Below are positions 16,561-24,940 of a stretch of DNA of 62,785 nt, in pieces. Every line of letters starts with the position of its first letter. The stretch's first letter is position 1. Source of the stretch: an uncultured Porphyromonadaceae bacterium. GTDB lineage: Bacteria; Bacteroidota; Bacteroidia; Bacteroidales; Muribaculaceae. The stretch lies in NCBI GenBank assembly GCA_937901905.1, contig CALDIF010000030.1, positions 1-62,785 of the forward strand, written 5' to 3'. Under the pieces are notes generated by a model. It saw only the letters and a list, made by a program, of their open reading frames with translations. It had not been told where the DNA came from and made no database searches. The position numbers and the translations under genes were made by a program.

Positions 16561-17602
16561 CAAGCGATACGCCTACCTTGACGTTATGCGTATCTTGGCG
16601 TGCCTGCTGGTGTGTCTTGACCATGCGCAAATGATGTACCTCGGTTCGGAGTGGCAGACCCGTCTCGCCGCCGTGCACAATGTTGTGGTGCGTGGCGATC
16701 ACTTGTTCCTTGTCATCACCGGAGCGTTGTTGTTGCCGGTGCTCAAGCCGTGGGGCGAGTTTGTCAAGCATCGTATGAGTGTTATCGTTCCACCGCTATT
16801 GGTGTGGACTGTGGTATATGTTATAAACGGTTTTTATCGAGGTGAAACCGATTGGCTCGACGTGTTGATGCTGCCACTTGCTCCTGCCAACGGCATCTTG
16901 TGGTATTTGTACGTGCTGTTGGTGATATATATCACCTTGCCGATTGCGAGTGTGGCGGTGACCGCCGTGGGCAAACGCGGTGTGGAGGTGTTCCTCGTGA
17001 TGTGGGTGATTGCATCGCTTATCCCCTACGAACACGGTGTGATAAACTCGCTCGAGCCGCCGCAACACCCGTTCTCTTTCTATTTCAACTGTTATGGGTA
17101 CGTCATCTTGGGATATTATCTGCACCGATGGCCATTGCCGTTATTTACACTGCGTCACGGCTGGTGGATAAGTATGCTCATTTTTTTCGGTCTCGTGTGC
17201 GTTCCCCTGTTTGAGTTTACCATGCAACCGGACTTGACGTGGCACGACCACTATGTGGCCGTACACCACGAAGTGAGTATCAATGCCGTGATGGAAGCGA
17301 TATTGATTTTCACGCTTGTGCAAAAGATATGTCCGCGACATTACAGCGGTACTGTGCCTGCTGCCGACCACGTGGTCACTGTGAGTGATTGTACGTTCGG
17401 CATATACTTGATGCACTTCATTGTGATGCTTTATCTCACCGTGCCGGTCACCAACGCTTTGCTGCTTCGCTACGGCACCACGCAGTTGACCGCCAATATC
17501 ATATTCCGTGTATTCTTCCCCGTGCTGACCTTTATAGTCAGTTTGTTTATCACGCGTCTGATAATGATGTTACCCTTCAGTCGCCATATCATAGGACGAT
17601 GA
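16535..17602 (+). CDS. Acyltransferase-3 family membrane protein, copy 1
   Basis: The 355-residue inner-membrane protein has about ten membrane helices. The family catalytic pattern Arg-X10-His is in MRILACLLVCLDH (about 19-31), and the conserved PLLVWTVVY and LWYLYVLLVIY segments follow. These enzymes move acetyl or other acyl groups to sugars of surface polymers. Translation starts inside mtgA (ATG 16535; an earlier TTG at 16526 is possible), so a link to peptidoglycan or another wall glycan is plausible but unproven. It is followed by a paralogue that overlaps it by ATGA. Confidence 0.88.
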   Translation: METTLKANSKRYAYLDVMRILACLLVCLDHAQMMYLGSEWQTRLAAVHNVVVRGDHLFLVITGALLLPVLKPWGEFVKHRMSVIVPPLLVWTVVYVINGFYRGETDWLDVLMLPLAPANGILWYLYVLLVIYITLPIASVAVTAVGKRGVEVFLVMWVIASLIPYEHGVINSLEPPQHPFSFYFNCYGYVILGYYLHRWPLPLFTLRHGWWISMLIFFGLVCVPLFEFTMQPDLTWHDHYVAVHHEVSINAVMEAILIFTLVQKICPRHYSGTVPAADHVVTVSDCTFGIYLMHFIVMLYLTVPVTNALLLRYGTTQLTANIIFRVFFPVLTFIVSLFITRLIMMLPFSRHIIGR

Positions 17603-18681
17603 CTGTTATATCCATGAGTACCGAGAAACCGAATAACAGGCACATCGCTTACATCGACACGTTGCGCATCATCGCCATCTTGTTGGTGTGCTTGATTCAT
17701 TCGCCTATTTTGTATTTAGGTACTGCCTATGAGCATCCGTTCATGGCTGCTTACGAGACGGTGGTTGGTGGGGCAAATATATTCCTGATGATTTCGGGCT
17801 CCTTGTTATTACCGGTTAAGAAACCTTGGCGCGAGTTTGTCTCGCGTCGTTTGCACGTTGTCGGGTGGCCGCTGTTGTTCTGGACTGTCGTGTACATGGC
17901 GGTTGGCTTTGCTACCGGGAGTAAAACGTGGTCGGACGTGTTGATGTTGCCGCTCATGCCTGCCGACCACACCTTGTGGTTCGTGTACCAAATTATTATG
18001 GTTTATCTCACGCTGCCGGTGGCGAGTATATGCATCAAGGCAGCCGGGAAACGGGGCGTGCAGATATATTTACTGCTATGGGCATTATCGTCTTTGATAC
18101 CTTATCAACATGGTGTAATCAACGCTATGGCGGCTCAACAACATCCACTCTCGTTTTTTCACAACTGCTACGGCTACGTGATATTGGGCTATTACTTGCG
18201 ACACAATCCGCTACCCTTGTTCACCCTGCGTCACGGGTGGTGGATAACATTGATAATGTTGTTCGGTATTGTAGGAGTTCCGCTATTCGAATTCAACATG
18301 CAACCCGATCTCACATGGCGTGACCATATCGTTGCCATCACCGATCACGTGAGTATCAACTCGGTGATGATGTCAACACTCGTGTTCACGACGGTGCAGC
18401 ACTTTTGCCCCGAGCATTATAGCGAGCCGGAAACCGGTGGGGCACGCTTTTGGCGTACGCTCGGCAAGTGTACGTTCGGCATATACCTGATGCACATTTT
18501 AATGCTGGAACAACTGTGCGTGCCGTTGTTCAATATGATTTATCAAACTCTGCACCCATCGTTCATCGTGTGGATCTTGTGCATCACAGTCGGCATGGCT
18601 GCCGTGGCTTTCATTATCAGTGCCGTAGTGACACGCCTGATACTGCTGTTGCCGTTCAGTAGGCTGATTGTGGGACGATAA
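17599..18681 (+). CDS. Acyltransferase-3 family membrane protein, copy 2
   Basis: Paralogue of the preceding gene, 360 residues. Both share long blocks: PWxEFVxxR, LPLFTLRHGWWI, VPLFEF-MQPDLTW-DH, KCTFGIYLMH or its equivalent, and LLPFSRxIxGR at the end. Arg-X10-His is kept (LRIIAILLVCLIH). The ATGA overlap with copy 1 fixes the start at 17599; a second ATG at 17614 is possible. The close similarity implies a tandem duplication. Retention of catalytic residues in both suggests two active enzymes with different acceptors. Confidence 0.88.
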   Translation: MTVISMSTEKPNNRHIAYIDTLRIIAILLVCLIHSPILYLGTAYEHPFMAAYETVVGGANIFLMISGSLLLPVKKPWREFVSRRLHVVGWPLLFWTVVYMAVGFATGSKTWSDVLMLPLMPADHTLWFVYQIIMVYLTLPVASICIKAAGKRGVQIYLLLWALSSLIPYQHGVINAMAAQQHPLSFFHNCYGYVILGYYLRHNPLPLFTLRHGWWITLIMLFGIVGVPLFEFNMQPDLTWRDHIVAITDHVSINSVMMSTLVFTTVQHFCPEHYSEPETGGARFWRTLGKCTFGIYLMHILMLEQLCVPLFNMIYQTLHPSFIVWILCITVGMAAVAFIISAVVTRLILLLPFSRLIVGR

Positions 18682-18801
18682 ACTGTCCGAAATCGTTAAT
18701 ATTTACTAAAAAAGGTGAGACAATGCAACTTTTATCGTAAATTTACAGTCTTATAAAATAAATATACAACACAACAATAAATATTACTAACTTGGTTATT
18801 G

Positions 18802-21621
18802 ATGATGAAACTGAAACAAATGTTAGCGATGTCACTCGTTGCTGTGGCATCGGTGGCTGTGGCTCAGGGCTTGGGACCCATTCAGCAAGACCCTGCCGTG
18901 CGCACAGGCAAATTGGACAACGGTCTCACCTACTACGTGATGCACAACGACTATCCCGAGCATCGCGTGAATTTCTACATTGCCCAACGAGTGGGCTCGC
19001 TGCAAGAGGAGGAGAGCCAGCGTGGTCTTGCCCACTTCCTCGAGCACATGGCGTTTAACGGTACGACAAACTTCCCCGGTAACGGAGTGATAGACTACAC
19101 ACGCACACTCGGTGTGGAGTTCGGTCGTGACTTGAATGCCTACACCAGTGTTGACCAGACGGTGTACAACATCAACGATGTGCCCAGCACACGCGTTGAG
19201 GCACTCGACTCGTGCTTGCTCATTCTCAAGGATTGGAGCAACGGCTTGTTGCTCGAGGGTGAAGAGATTGACAAGGAGCGTGGCGTGATACATGAGGAAT
19301 GGCGTCTGCGCTTGACTGCAAGTCAACGTATGTTCGAGCGTAATCTCGAGACTCTTTATCCCGGCTCTAAGTATGGTCTGCGCATGCCCATCGGCTTGAT
19401 GAGTGTGGTGGATAACTTCAAACATCAGGAATTGCGAGACTATTACCACAAGTGGTATCGTCCCGACAACCAGGCTATTATCGTTGTGGGTGACATTGAT
19501 GTAGACCGCACCGAGGCTAAGATTAAGGAGTTGTTCTCGCCCATCGAGTTGCAAGAGGGTGCAGCGCAAGTTGTTGATGAGCCTGTGCCCGACAATGCCG
19601 AGCCCATCATCGTGGTTGACAAGGACAAGGAGCAACCTTACAGCATCGTGCAACTCATGTTCAAGCATGAACCCTTGCCCACCGAGTTGAAAGGTGACAT
19701 GATGTATATGCTCATTCAATATGGTAACGACATGATTGAGAGCATGCTTGATGCCCGCATGCGCGAGAAGGCTCAAGAGCCCGATTGCCCCTACCTGCAA
19801 GCCGGTGCCGGCGATGACAATTACATCTTCTCGAAAACTATGGACGCGTTCACTATCGGCGTTTTGCCCAAGCCCGGTCAGACCGAGGCCGCATTGCAGG
19901 CTGCGTTGGTCGAGGCAATTCGTGCTGCCAAGTACGGCTTCACCGAGAGTGAATACCTGCGCGCTCGTGAGGAATATTTGAGTCGTCTTGAGGATCGTTA
20001 TAATAACCGTGACAAGGTTAATAACAATGTGTTCGGTCGTGCAATGGCGAGCAATTATCTCGAGCAAGAGCCACTCACAAGCATCGAATTTGACTATCAA
20101 ATCCTCAGTCAGTTGGCTCCCAATATCCCTGTGGACATCGCCAATGAACTCATCAGCGGATATGTGAGCATGAGCGACAGTAACATGGTGGTACTCAACT
20201 TCAACCAGGAACTCGAAGGTGCCGTTTATCCCACAGTGGAGAGTCTCAAGGCTGCCATTGATAACGCCCGCTCGCTCGACATTGAACCGTACGTGGACAA
20301 CGTGAAAAACGAGCCTCTCATGAGCGTGTTACCCAAGCCGGGCAAGATTGTAAAGGAAGTCAAGAGTGACAAGTTCGATTACACCGAACTCACATTGAGC
20401 AATGGCGTCAAAGTTATTCTCAAGCCTACCGACTTCAAAGCCGACGAGATAAAGATGCTTGCCGAGAGTAAGGGCGGAACGTCGCTCTACGGCGAGGCCG
20501 ATTGGGTTAACTGTCAGGTTGCCGATGCTGCCGTAAGTTACGGCGGTTTGGGTAACTTCAATCACACCGAGTTGGAGAAAGCCCTTGCCGGCAAGCAGGC
20601 GAGTGTCAATCTCTCCTTGTCAACCAGTTACGAGCGTCTCAACGGTGAGAGCACCATAAAGGATTTGGAAACGCTGTTCCAACTCACGTATCTCACCATG
20701 ACTGATGTACGTAAGGACGAAAAGGCATTCAACAGTTTGATGGGACAACTGGAAACCATCTTGAAGAACAAGCATCTGCAGCCCGAGGGAGTATTCAGCG
20801 ACTCCTTGGAATTGACACTCAACAACCACTCGTGGCGCGAGCGTCCCTTTGATGCCGAGCACGTCAAGCAAGTCAATCTCGACCGCGCCCTCGAAATTGC
20901 ACGCGAACGTATGGCAAATGCCGCCGACTTTACGTTCTACTTCATCGGCTCGTTCGACAACGACACGATACGTAAGTATATTTGCCAATACATCGCCACC
21001 CTGCCTGCCAATCCCAAGAAGCACGAGAACTACGTCAACGTGATGGAGCGTCCCATGGGCAAGACTGTCAATCAGTTTACCAACAAGAGTGAGACCCCCA
21101 AGGCAATAGCCCGTATGTACTGGTTTAACACCGAGTTGCCCTACACTCTCGAGAATAAAATAATTCTCGATGCTGCCGGACAAGTGCTTGACAAGTTGTA
21201 TCTGCAAAAGATTCGTGAGGATGCGGGTGCCGCTTATACCACCACAGTGCGTGGCTATAATCAGCGCGTTGGCGACCGCGTATTCTCGACGATATTGGGT
21301 CACTGCCCGATGAACCCCGACAAATCGGATCTTGCCATCGGCCTGATGCGCGATGAGATTGTCTCAATCGCCGACAATGTTGATGTTGCCACGCTCGCCG
21401 ACATCAAGGAGTTGATGCTCAAGGATCATGCCGGTAATGTAAAGGAGAATGAATATTGGCTCAACGTGATCAGTTCATGGGTCGGTATCGGTTACGATAG
21501 CGAGACCGACTATGTGAACATTGTCAATGCCCTCACACCCGAGCAGGTGAGTGCCTTTGTCAAGAACAACATCTTGAGCACGGGTAATGTCATTGAAGTT
21601 ATCATGTTGCCCGAGGAGTAA
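18802..21621 (+). CDS. Secreted M16 family zinc metallopeptidase
   Basis: The 939-residue product has a signal peptide (about 1-21, ending AVA-Q). The inverted zinc motif HXXEH is HFLEH (about 78-82), with the third ligand region ERGVIHEEW about 77 residues later. Two M16 halves follow: an active N-terminal one and an inactive C-terminal one (from about 520, LTLSNGVKVILKPTDFKADE). It would degrade peptides in the periplasm. The length is usual for two-half M16 proteins of Bacteroidota. It is probably monocistronic, followed by a hairpin at 21649. ATG 18802 or 18805 are equally likely starts. Confidence 0.93.
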   Translation: MMKLKQMLAMSLVAVASVAVAQGLGPIQQDPAVRTGKLDNGLTYYVMHNDYPEHRVNFYIAQRVGSLQEEESQRGLAHFLEHMAFNGTTNFPGNGVIDYTRTLGVEFGRDLNAYTSVDQTVYNINDVPSTRVEALDSCLLILKDWSNGLLLEGEEIDKERGVIHEEWRLRLTASQRMFERNLETLYPGSKYGLRMPIGLMSVVDNFKHQELRDYYHKWYRPDNQAIIVVGDIDVDRTEAKIKELFSPIELQEGAAQVVDEPVPDNAEPIIVVDKDKEQPYSIVQLMFKHEPLPTELKGDMMYMLIQYGNDMIESMLDARMREKAQEPDCPYLQAGAGDDNYIFSKTMDAFTIGVLPKPGQTEAALQAALVEAIRAAKYGFTESEYLRAREEYLSRLEDRYNNRDKVNNNVFGRAMASNYLEQEPLTSIEFDYQILSQLAPNIPVDIANELISGYVSMSDSNMVVLNFNQELEGAVYPTVESLKAAIDNARSLDIEPYVDNVKNEPLMSVLPKPGKIVKEVKSDKFDYTELTLSNGVKVILKPTDFKADEIKMLAESKGGTSLYGEADWVNCQVADAAVSYGGLGNFNHTELEKALAGKQASVNLSLSTSYERLNGESTIKDLETLFQLTYLTMTDVRKDEKAFNSLMGQLETILKNKHLQPEGVFSDSLELTLNNHSWRERPFDAEHVKQVNLDRALEIARERMANAADFTFYFIGSFDNDTIRKYICQYIATLPANPKKHENYVNVMERPMGKTVNQFTNKSETPKAIARMYWFNTELPYTLENKIILDAAGQVLDKLYLQKIREDAGAAYTTTVRGYNQRVGDRVFSTILGHCPMNPDKSDLAIGLMRDEIVSIADNVDVATLADIKELMLKDHAGNVKENEYWLNVISSWVGIGYDSETDYVNIVNALTPEQVSAFVKNNILSTGNVIEVIMLPEE

Positions 21622-21648
21622 TCGGACAAGGATAATCCCATAAAGAGC

Positions 21649-21683
21649 GAGGGTGTGTCACATTTCCGGCACACCCTCTTTTT
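21649..21683 (+). terminator. Terminator of the M16 peptidase gene
   Basis: The arms GAGGGTGTGTC (21649-21659) and GGCACACCCTC (21668-21678) pair over 11 bp with one G-U pair, followed by TTTTT. It belongs to the recurring GGGTGTGYC hairpin group. Confidence 0.8.
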
Positions 21684-21789
21684 CTCCCGAGGAACGATTA
21701 ATATGAGGTCTTACTCCCCCCCCCTTCGGTCGAAATAGTGTTTTACGTGGATTTAGAGAGATTTAGGGACACCCCGCAAAACCCTATGC

Positions 21790-21873
21790 GAGCACGTCGA
21801 AGATGTGCGACGCTTGGTGAAAGCGAGGACGCGAAGTACACGCCTCGGAGGAATTTCATTAAGAGACGTGAGA
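21790..21873 (+). repeat. 85-bp inverted repeat, left copy
   Basis: This 84-bp stretch, starting GAGCACGTCGAAGATGTGCG and ending AGACGTGAGA, matches the reverse complement of 22744-22829 at about nine bases in ten, with one 2-base gap. No protein frame is convincing. Just upstream, 21741-21761 also resembles 61790-61810 (TTTTACGTRGATTTA). Together with the terminators, this accounts for the non-coding 21622-21979. Confidence 0.8.
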
Positions 21874-21891
21874 TAAACACGAATTGACGTG

Positions 21892-21923
21892 AGAAAAAGC
21901 GGGGGAGTGACACTCCCCCGCTT
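21892..21923 (-). terminator. Terminator of rplU-rpmA
   Basis: On the minus strand a near-perfect palindrome, AAGCGGGGGAGTG against CACTCCCCCGCTT, is followed by TTTT. It lies 56 bp past the rpmA stop. Confidence 0.88.
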
Positions 21924-21979
21924 GCGATTTCATGACACGTGTCGCACACGTGGCGACAACGTTGTCATCGTTTCAAAAA

Positions 21980-22243
21980 TTACGCTTTGGCTTCGGGCGC
22001 GACCACATTAATGTAAGTGTGGCCTGCACGCTGTTGGAACTCCACCACACCGTCTATCAGGGCATAGATGGTATGATCCTTGCCCATACCGACACCCTTG
22101 CCGGGACGATGTTGCGTGCCACGCTGGCGGCGAATGATATTACCTGCCTTGGCGACTTGCCCACCATAAAGTTTCACTCCGAGTCGTTTGCTTTCCGACT
22201 CACGTCCGTTCTTCGAACTACCAACACCTTTTTTATGTGCCAT
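21980..22243 (-). CDS. rpmA: 50S ribosomal protein L27
   Basis: The 87-residue product has the conserved MAHKKGVGSSKNGRESESKR start. The Gly/Lys-rich N terminus reaches the peptidyl transferase centre in other bacteria. GNIIRRQRGTQHRPGKGVG is also conserved. No N-terminal pre-peptide is present. It is 21 bp downstream of rplU, the order usual in most bacteria. Confidence 0.97.
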   Translation of the reverse strand: MAHKKGVGSSKNGRESESKRLGVKLYGGQVAKAGNIIRRQRGTQHRPGKGVGMGKDHTIYALIDGVVEFQQRAGHTYINVVAPEAKA

Positions 22244-22264
22244 AATCGTGTGAATTTAATGTGG

Positions 22265-22582
22265 TTAAGCAATCACTTCCTTAATTTCAACCTGCGTGAA
22301 CTGTTGGCGATGACCGTTGAGGCGACGATAGCCTTTGCGGCGTTTCTTCTTGAACACGAGAACCTTGTCACCCTTGACGAGCGGGTTCTTAACCTCGGCA
22401 ACGACCTTAGCGCCCTCAATGGCGGGTGCTCCCACGGTTACGGTGCCGTCGGCATCAATCAGCAACACCTTGTCAAACTCGATGGTGTCACCCTCGTTCT
22501 TGCCGTTGATGTGGTGAACATACAACTTCTTGCCCGCTTCGGCGCGAAATTGTTGTCCCTGGATTTCTACAATTGCGTACAT
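22265..22582 (-). CDS. rplU: 50S ribosomal protein L21
   Basis: The 105-residue product starts MYAIVEIQGQQFRAEAGKKL and has the C-terminal RNA-binding motif KKRRKGYRRLNGHRQQFTQV. Both are standard for L21. I place the start at ATG 22582; the frame extends further up, but that part lies in the leader. The leader from the -7 box at 22673 is about 85 nt, long enough for feedback control as in other L21 operons, though I see no known motif. Confidence 0.97.
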   Translation of the reverse strand: MYAIVEIQGQQFRAEAGKKLYVHHINGKNEGDTIEFDKVLLIDADGTVTVGAPAIEGAKVVAEVKNPLVKGDKVLVFKKKRRKGYRRLNGHRQQFTQVEIKEVIA

Positions 22583-22672
22583 TGTTGAAAATGAAACTAT
22601 TAAAGTTAACCCGTACGGCGGTAATTGCCTTAGCAACTACACTTATCGGAGCCTTTCGGAAAAATGCGACTG

Positions 22673-22704
22673 CAAAGATACGCCTTTTTCGTGACATATA
22701 CAAC
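22673..22704 (-). promoter_or_regulatory. Promoter of rplU-rpmA
   Basis: The minus-strand -7 box TATCTTTG (22673-22680) has GTTG (22701-22704) 20 bp upstream. Confidence 0.75.
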
Positions 22705-22743
22705 AGTAGTCGATGATTTTGATAAAATTTGATAAATTTGTTC

Positions 22744-22829
22744 TCTCACGTCTATTGATGAAGTTCCTCTTCGAGGCACTTACTTCGCGTCCTCGCTTTC
22801 ACCATGCGTCGCACATCTTCGACGTGCTC
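22744..22829 (-). repeat. 85-bp inverted repeat, right copy
   Basis: This is the reverse-complement partner of 21790-21873. The two copies face each other across rpmA-rplU, 870 bp apart. The interval 22705-22938 holds this repeat and otherwise AT-rich DNA with no gene. Confidence 0.8.
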
Positions 22830-22938
22830 GTTTAATCGCATTTTTCGAACAAGGTCGATGATCTCTTGTAAATCCGTAAAATTCTGTAGATGGTTCCGTA
22901 TATTTCTGTAGTTGGAAATCCGGGGTGTTGTAGAAAAA

Positions 22939-22970
22939 TTTGCTTTGCAAACCGACTTTTTGTACCTTTG
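22939..22970 (+). promoter_or_regulatory. Promoter of pgi
   Basis: TTTG (22939-22942) and TACCTTTG (22963-22970) are 20 bp apart. The leader is about 30 nt. Confidence 0.8.
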
Positions 22971-23008
22971 CAAGTTAGTGCAATACAATAACAAAATATA
23001 TACATAAC

Positions 23009-24334
23009 ATGAAAAAAATCATGATTGACAATGCTGCGGCATTGGGTGGCAGTATCACTGTCGCTGAGGTGAATTCATTGCGTGATGCTGCGGTGAAAGC
23101 GTCACAGGTGTTGGAAGACGGCACGGGTGCCGGCAACGACTTCCTCGGTTGGTTGCACCTGCCGGGAGCGGTGAGTGAGTCGGAGTTGGCATCGCTCGAG
23201 TCGACGGCAGCGCGCCTGCGTGAGGATTGCGAGTATGTCATCGCCATCGGCATCGGTGGCAGTTACCTCGGTGCCAAGGCTGTCATTGACGCTTTGAGCG
23301 ACACTTTTGCAGCCTACAAGAGCAACGGTGGCACCAAGGTGCTTTTTGCCGGCAATAACATCGGTGAAGATTATACTGCCGAGTTGGCAGACCTTGTCAA
23401 AGGGCATCGTTTCGGTATCATCGTGATCAGCAAGAGCGGTACGACAACCGAGCCCGCCATCGCTTTCCGCCTGTTCAAGAACATGCTCGAACAGCAAGAG
23501 GGTAAGGACTTCGCCTCGAAGCACATCGTCGCCATCACCGATGCCAAGCGTGGCGCGCTTCGCTCGCTTGCCACTCAGGAGGGTTATGATACCTATGTCA
23601 TACCCGACAACGTGGGCGGTCGGTTCAGCGTGCTCACTCCCGTAGGTCTGTTGCCTATCGCCGTGGCAGGTTTCAACATTCGTGAACTGGTCGCCGGTGC
23701 CGTAGACATCGAGCAAGGTGACAACGAGTTGATGTACACCTATGCGCAAACTCGCAACGCGCTTTATAGTGCCGGCAAGAAGATTGAGATTTTAGTGAAC
23801 TTCTGCCCCAAGTTGCACAACCTCGCCGAGTGGTGGAAACAGTTATACGGCGAGAGCGAGGGTAAGGACAGCAAGGGAATTTTCCCTGCAAGTGTCGATT
23901 TCACTACCGACTTGCACTCAATGGGACAGTGGATACAGGACGGTGAGCGCACGATATTCGAAACAGTGCTCAGCGTTGGCGAGCCCGCCGCGACCGTCGT
24001 CATTCCTCACGACGAAGCCGATCTTGACGGATTGAACTACATTGCCGGCAAGCGTGTGGATCAAGTCAACAAGATGGCTGAATTGGGTACTCGTCTTGCC
24101 CATGTCGACGGCGGCGTGCCTAACATGGTTATTACCATTCCGGCACTCACCGAGCGTTACATAGGTCAACTGCTCTACTTCTTCGAGAAAGCGTGCGGTA
24201 TCAGCGGTTATATGCTTGGGGTTAACCCGTTCAATCAGCCCGGAGTCGAGGCTTACAAGAAGAACATGTTTGCTCTGCTGGGCAAGCCCGGCTACGAGGA
24301 GGCAACACGCGCGATAAACGAGCGTTTGTCCTAG
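23009..24334 (+). CDS. pgi: Glucose-6-phosphate isomerase
   Basis: Interconverts glucose 6-phosphate and fructose 6-phosphate in glycolysis. The 441-residue product is the short PGI form also found in Firmicutes. Phosphate and sugar binding segments are AIGIGGSYLGAKA and ISKSGTTTEPAIAFR. The catalytic Glu region is in SVGEPAATV or the preceding loop, and the C-terminal catalytic Lys is in QPGVEAYKKNMFALL. It would receive glucose phosphate made by the starch genes in this window, but it has its own promoter. Confidence 0.96.
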   Translation: MKKIMIDNAAALGGSITVAEVNSLRDAAVKASQVLEDGTGAGNDFLGWLHLPGAVSESELASLESTAARLREDCEYVIAIGIGGSYLGAKAVIDALSDTFAAYKSNGGTKVLFAGNNIGEDYTAELADLVKGHRFGIIVISKSGTTTEPAIAFRLFKNMLEQQEGKDFASKHIVAITDAKRGALRSLATQEGYDTYVIPDNVGGRFSVLTPVGLLPIAVAGFNIRELVAGAVDIEQGDNELMYTYAQTRNALYSAGKKIEILVNFCPKLHNLAEWWKQLYGESEGKDSKGIFPASVDFTTDLHSMGQWIQDGERTIFETVLSVGEPAATVVIPHDEADLDGLNYIAGKRVDQVNKMAELGTRLAHVDGGVPNMVITIPALTERYIGQLLYFFEKACGISGYMLGVNPFNQPGVEAYKKNMFALLGKPGYEEATRAINERLS

Positions 24335-24350
24335 TAAGACACGAATACTA

Positions 24351-24806
24351 ATGGAGTGGACTGTTGAGACATGTGTGTTTGCCCTTGTGGTGGCGATTGC
24401 GCTGCTGTGGTTGGTGTTCTCTGCCGCGCGCAGTGAGAAGCCGACATCACAGATTGTTGCCGCCGACTTGCAAGGCGACGATGCCGATGTCGCACACACG
24501 CTCGACTACCACGCGGTGGGCGATGGTGTCGTCGCCGTCACCCACCGCGGATTATCGCTTGCCACAGGCGACACGGTAAATGTGATAATCACCATTACGG
24601 GTACGTTAATGACCATAGCCGAGAAACGTGGTCTGATGGCTCCTGCCGGAGCGGTGTCGGTGCCGAGCCGAGCCTCATGGACGGTGAATTTTGTCACCTG
24701 CCACCCTCACACAGTGCGCTTCGAGAGTGATATAACCGGCGAGTGGAGTGTCACGACATTCACGCCCACCGAGGGTGCACATGTAACGACAGCCCTCAAA
24801 TTGTGA
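24351..24806 (+). CDS. Hypothetical membrane-anchored protein
   Basis: The 151-residue product has one N-terminal membrane helix (about 7-25) and an exported beta-rich domain (about 40-150) with two Cys. I recognise no family. It starts 17 bp after the pgi stop with the same direction and is probably co-transcribed. The G+C-rich, Val/Thr-rich composition matches its neighbours, so I treat it as a real gene. Confidence 0.6.
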   Translation: MEWTVETCVFALVVAIALLWLVFSAARSEKPTSQIVAADLQGDDADVAHTLDYHAVGDGVVAVTHRGLSLATGDTVNVIITITGTLMTIAEKRGLMAPAGAVSVPSRASWTVNFVTCHPHTVRFESDITGEWSVTTFTPTEGAHVTTALKL

Positions 24807-24940
24807 TAAAACACAATTTACTCGCAGCCGGTACGTTATATTCTTAACAGTTAACGGGCAACGTGGGTTGCCGATACGCCTTGCACGAATCGGCTCGACC
24901 TTTTCGGACGATATTAACACGATAACAATTATACAAAAAG

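Noticed and set aside
18832..20100. Long open frame (422 codons) opposite the M16 peptidase gene
   Set aside because: Antisense to a clear peptidase gene; the sequence is His/Val/Leu-rich in the way typical of reverse-strand shadows.
21743..21949. Minus-strand open frame across the left 85-bp repeat and terminator
   Set aside because: It runs through a repeat copy and the rpmA terminator and has no protein-like conservation signal.
22752..22994. Minus-strand open frame across the right 85-bp repeat
   Set aside because: It overlaps the pgi promoter and the repeat. The C-terminal helix-like sequence could be chance; without a homologue I do not call it a gene.
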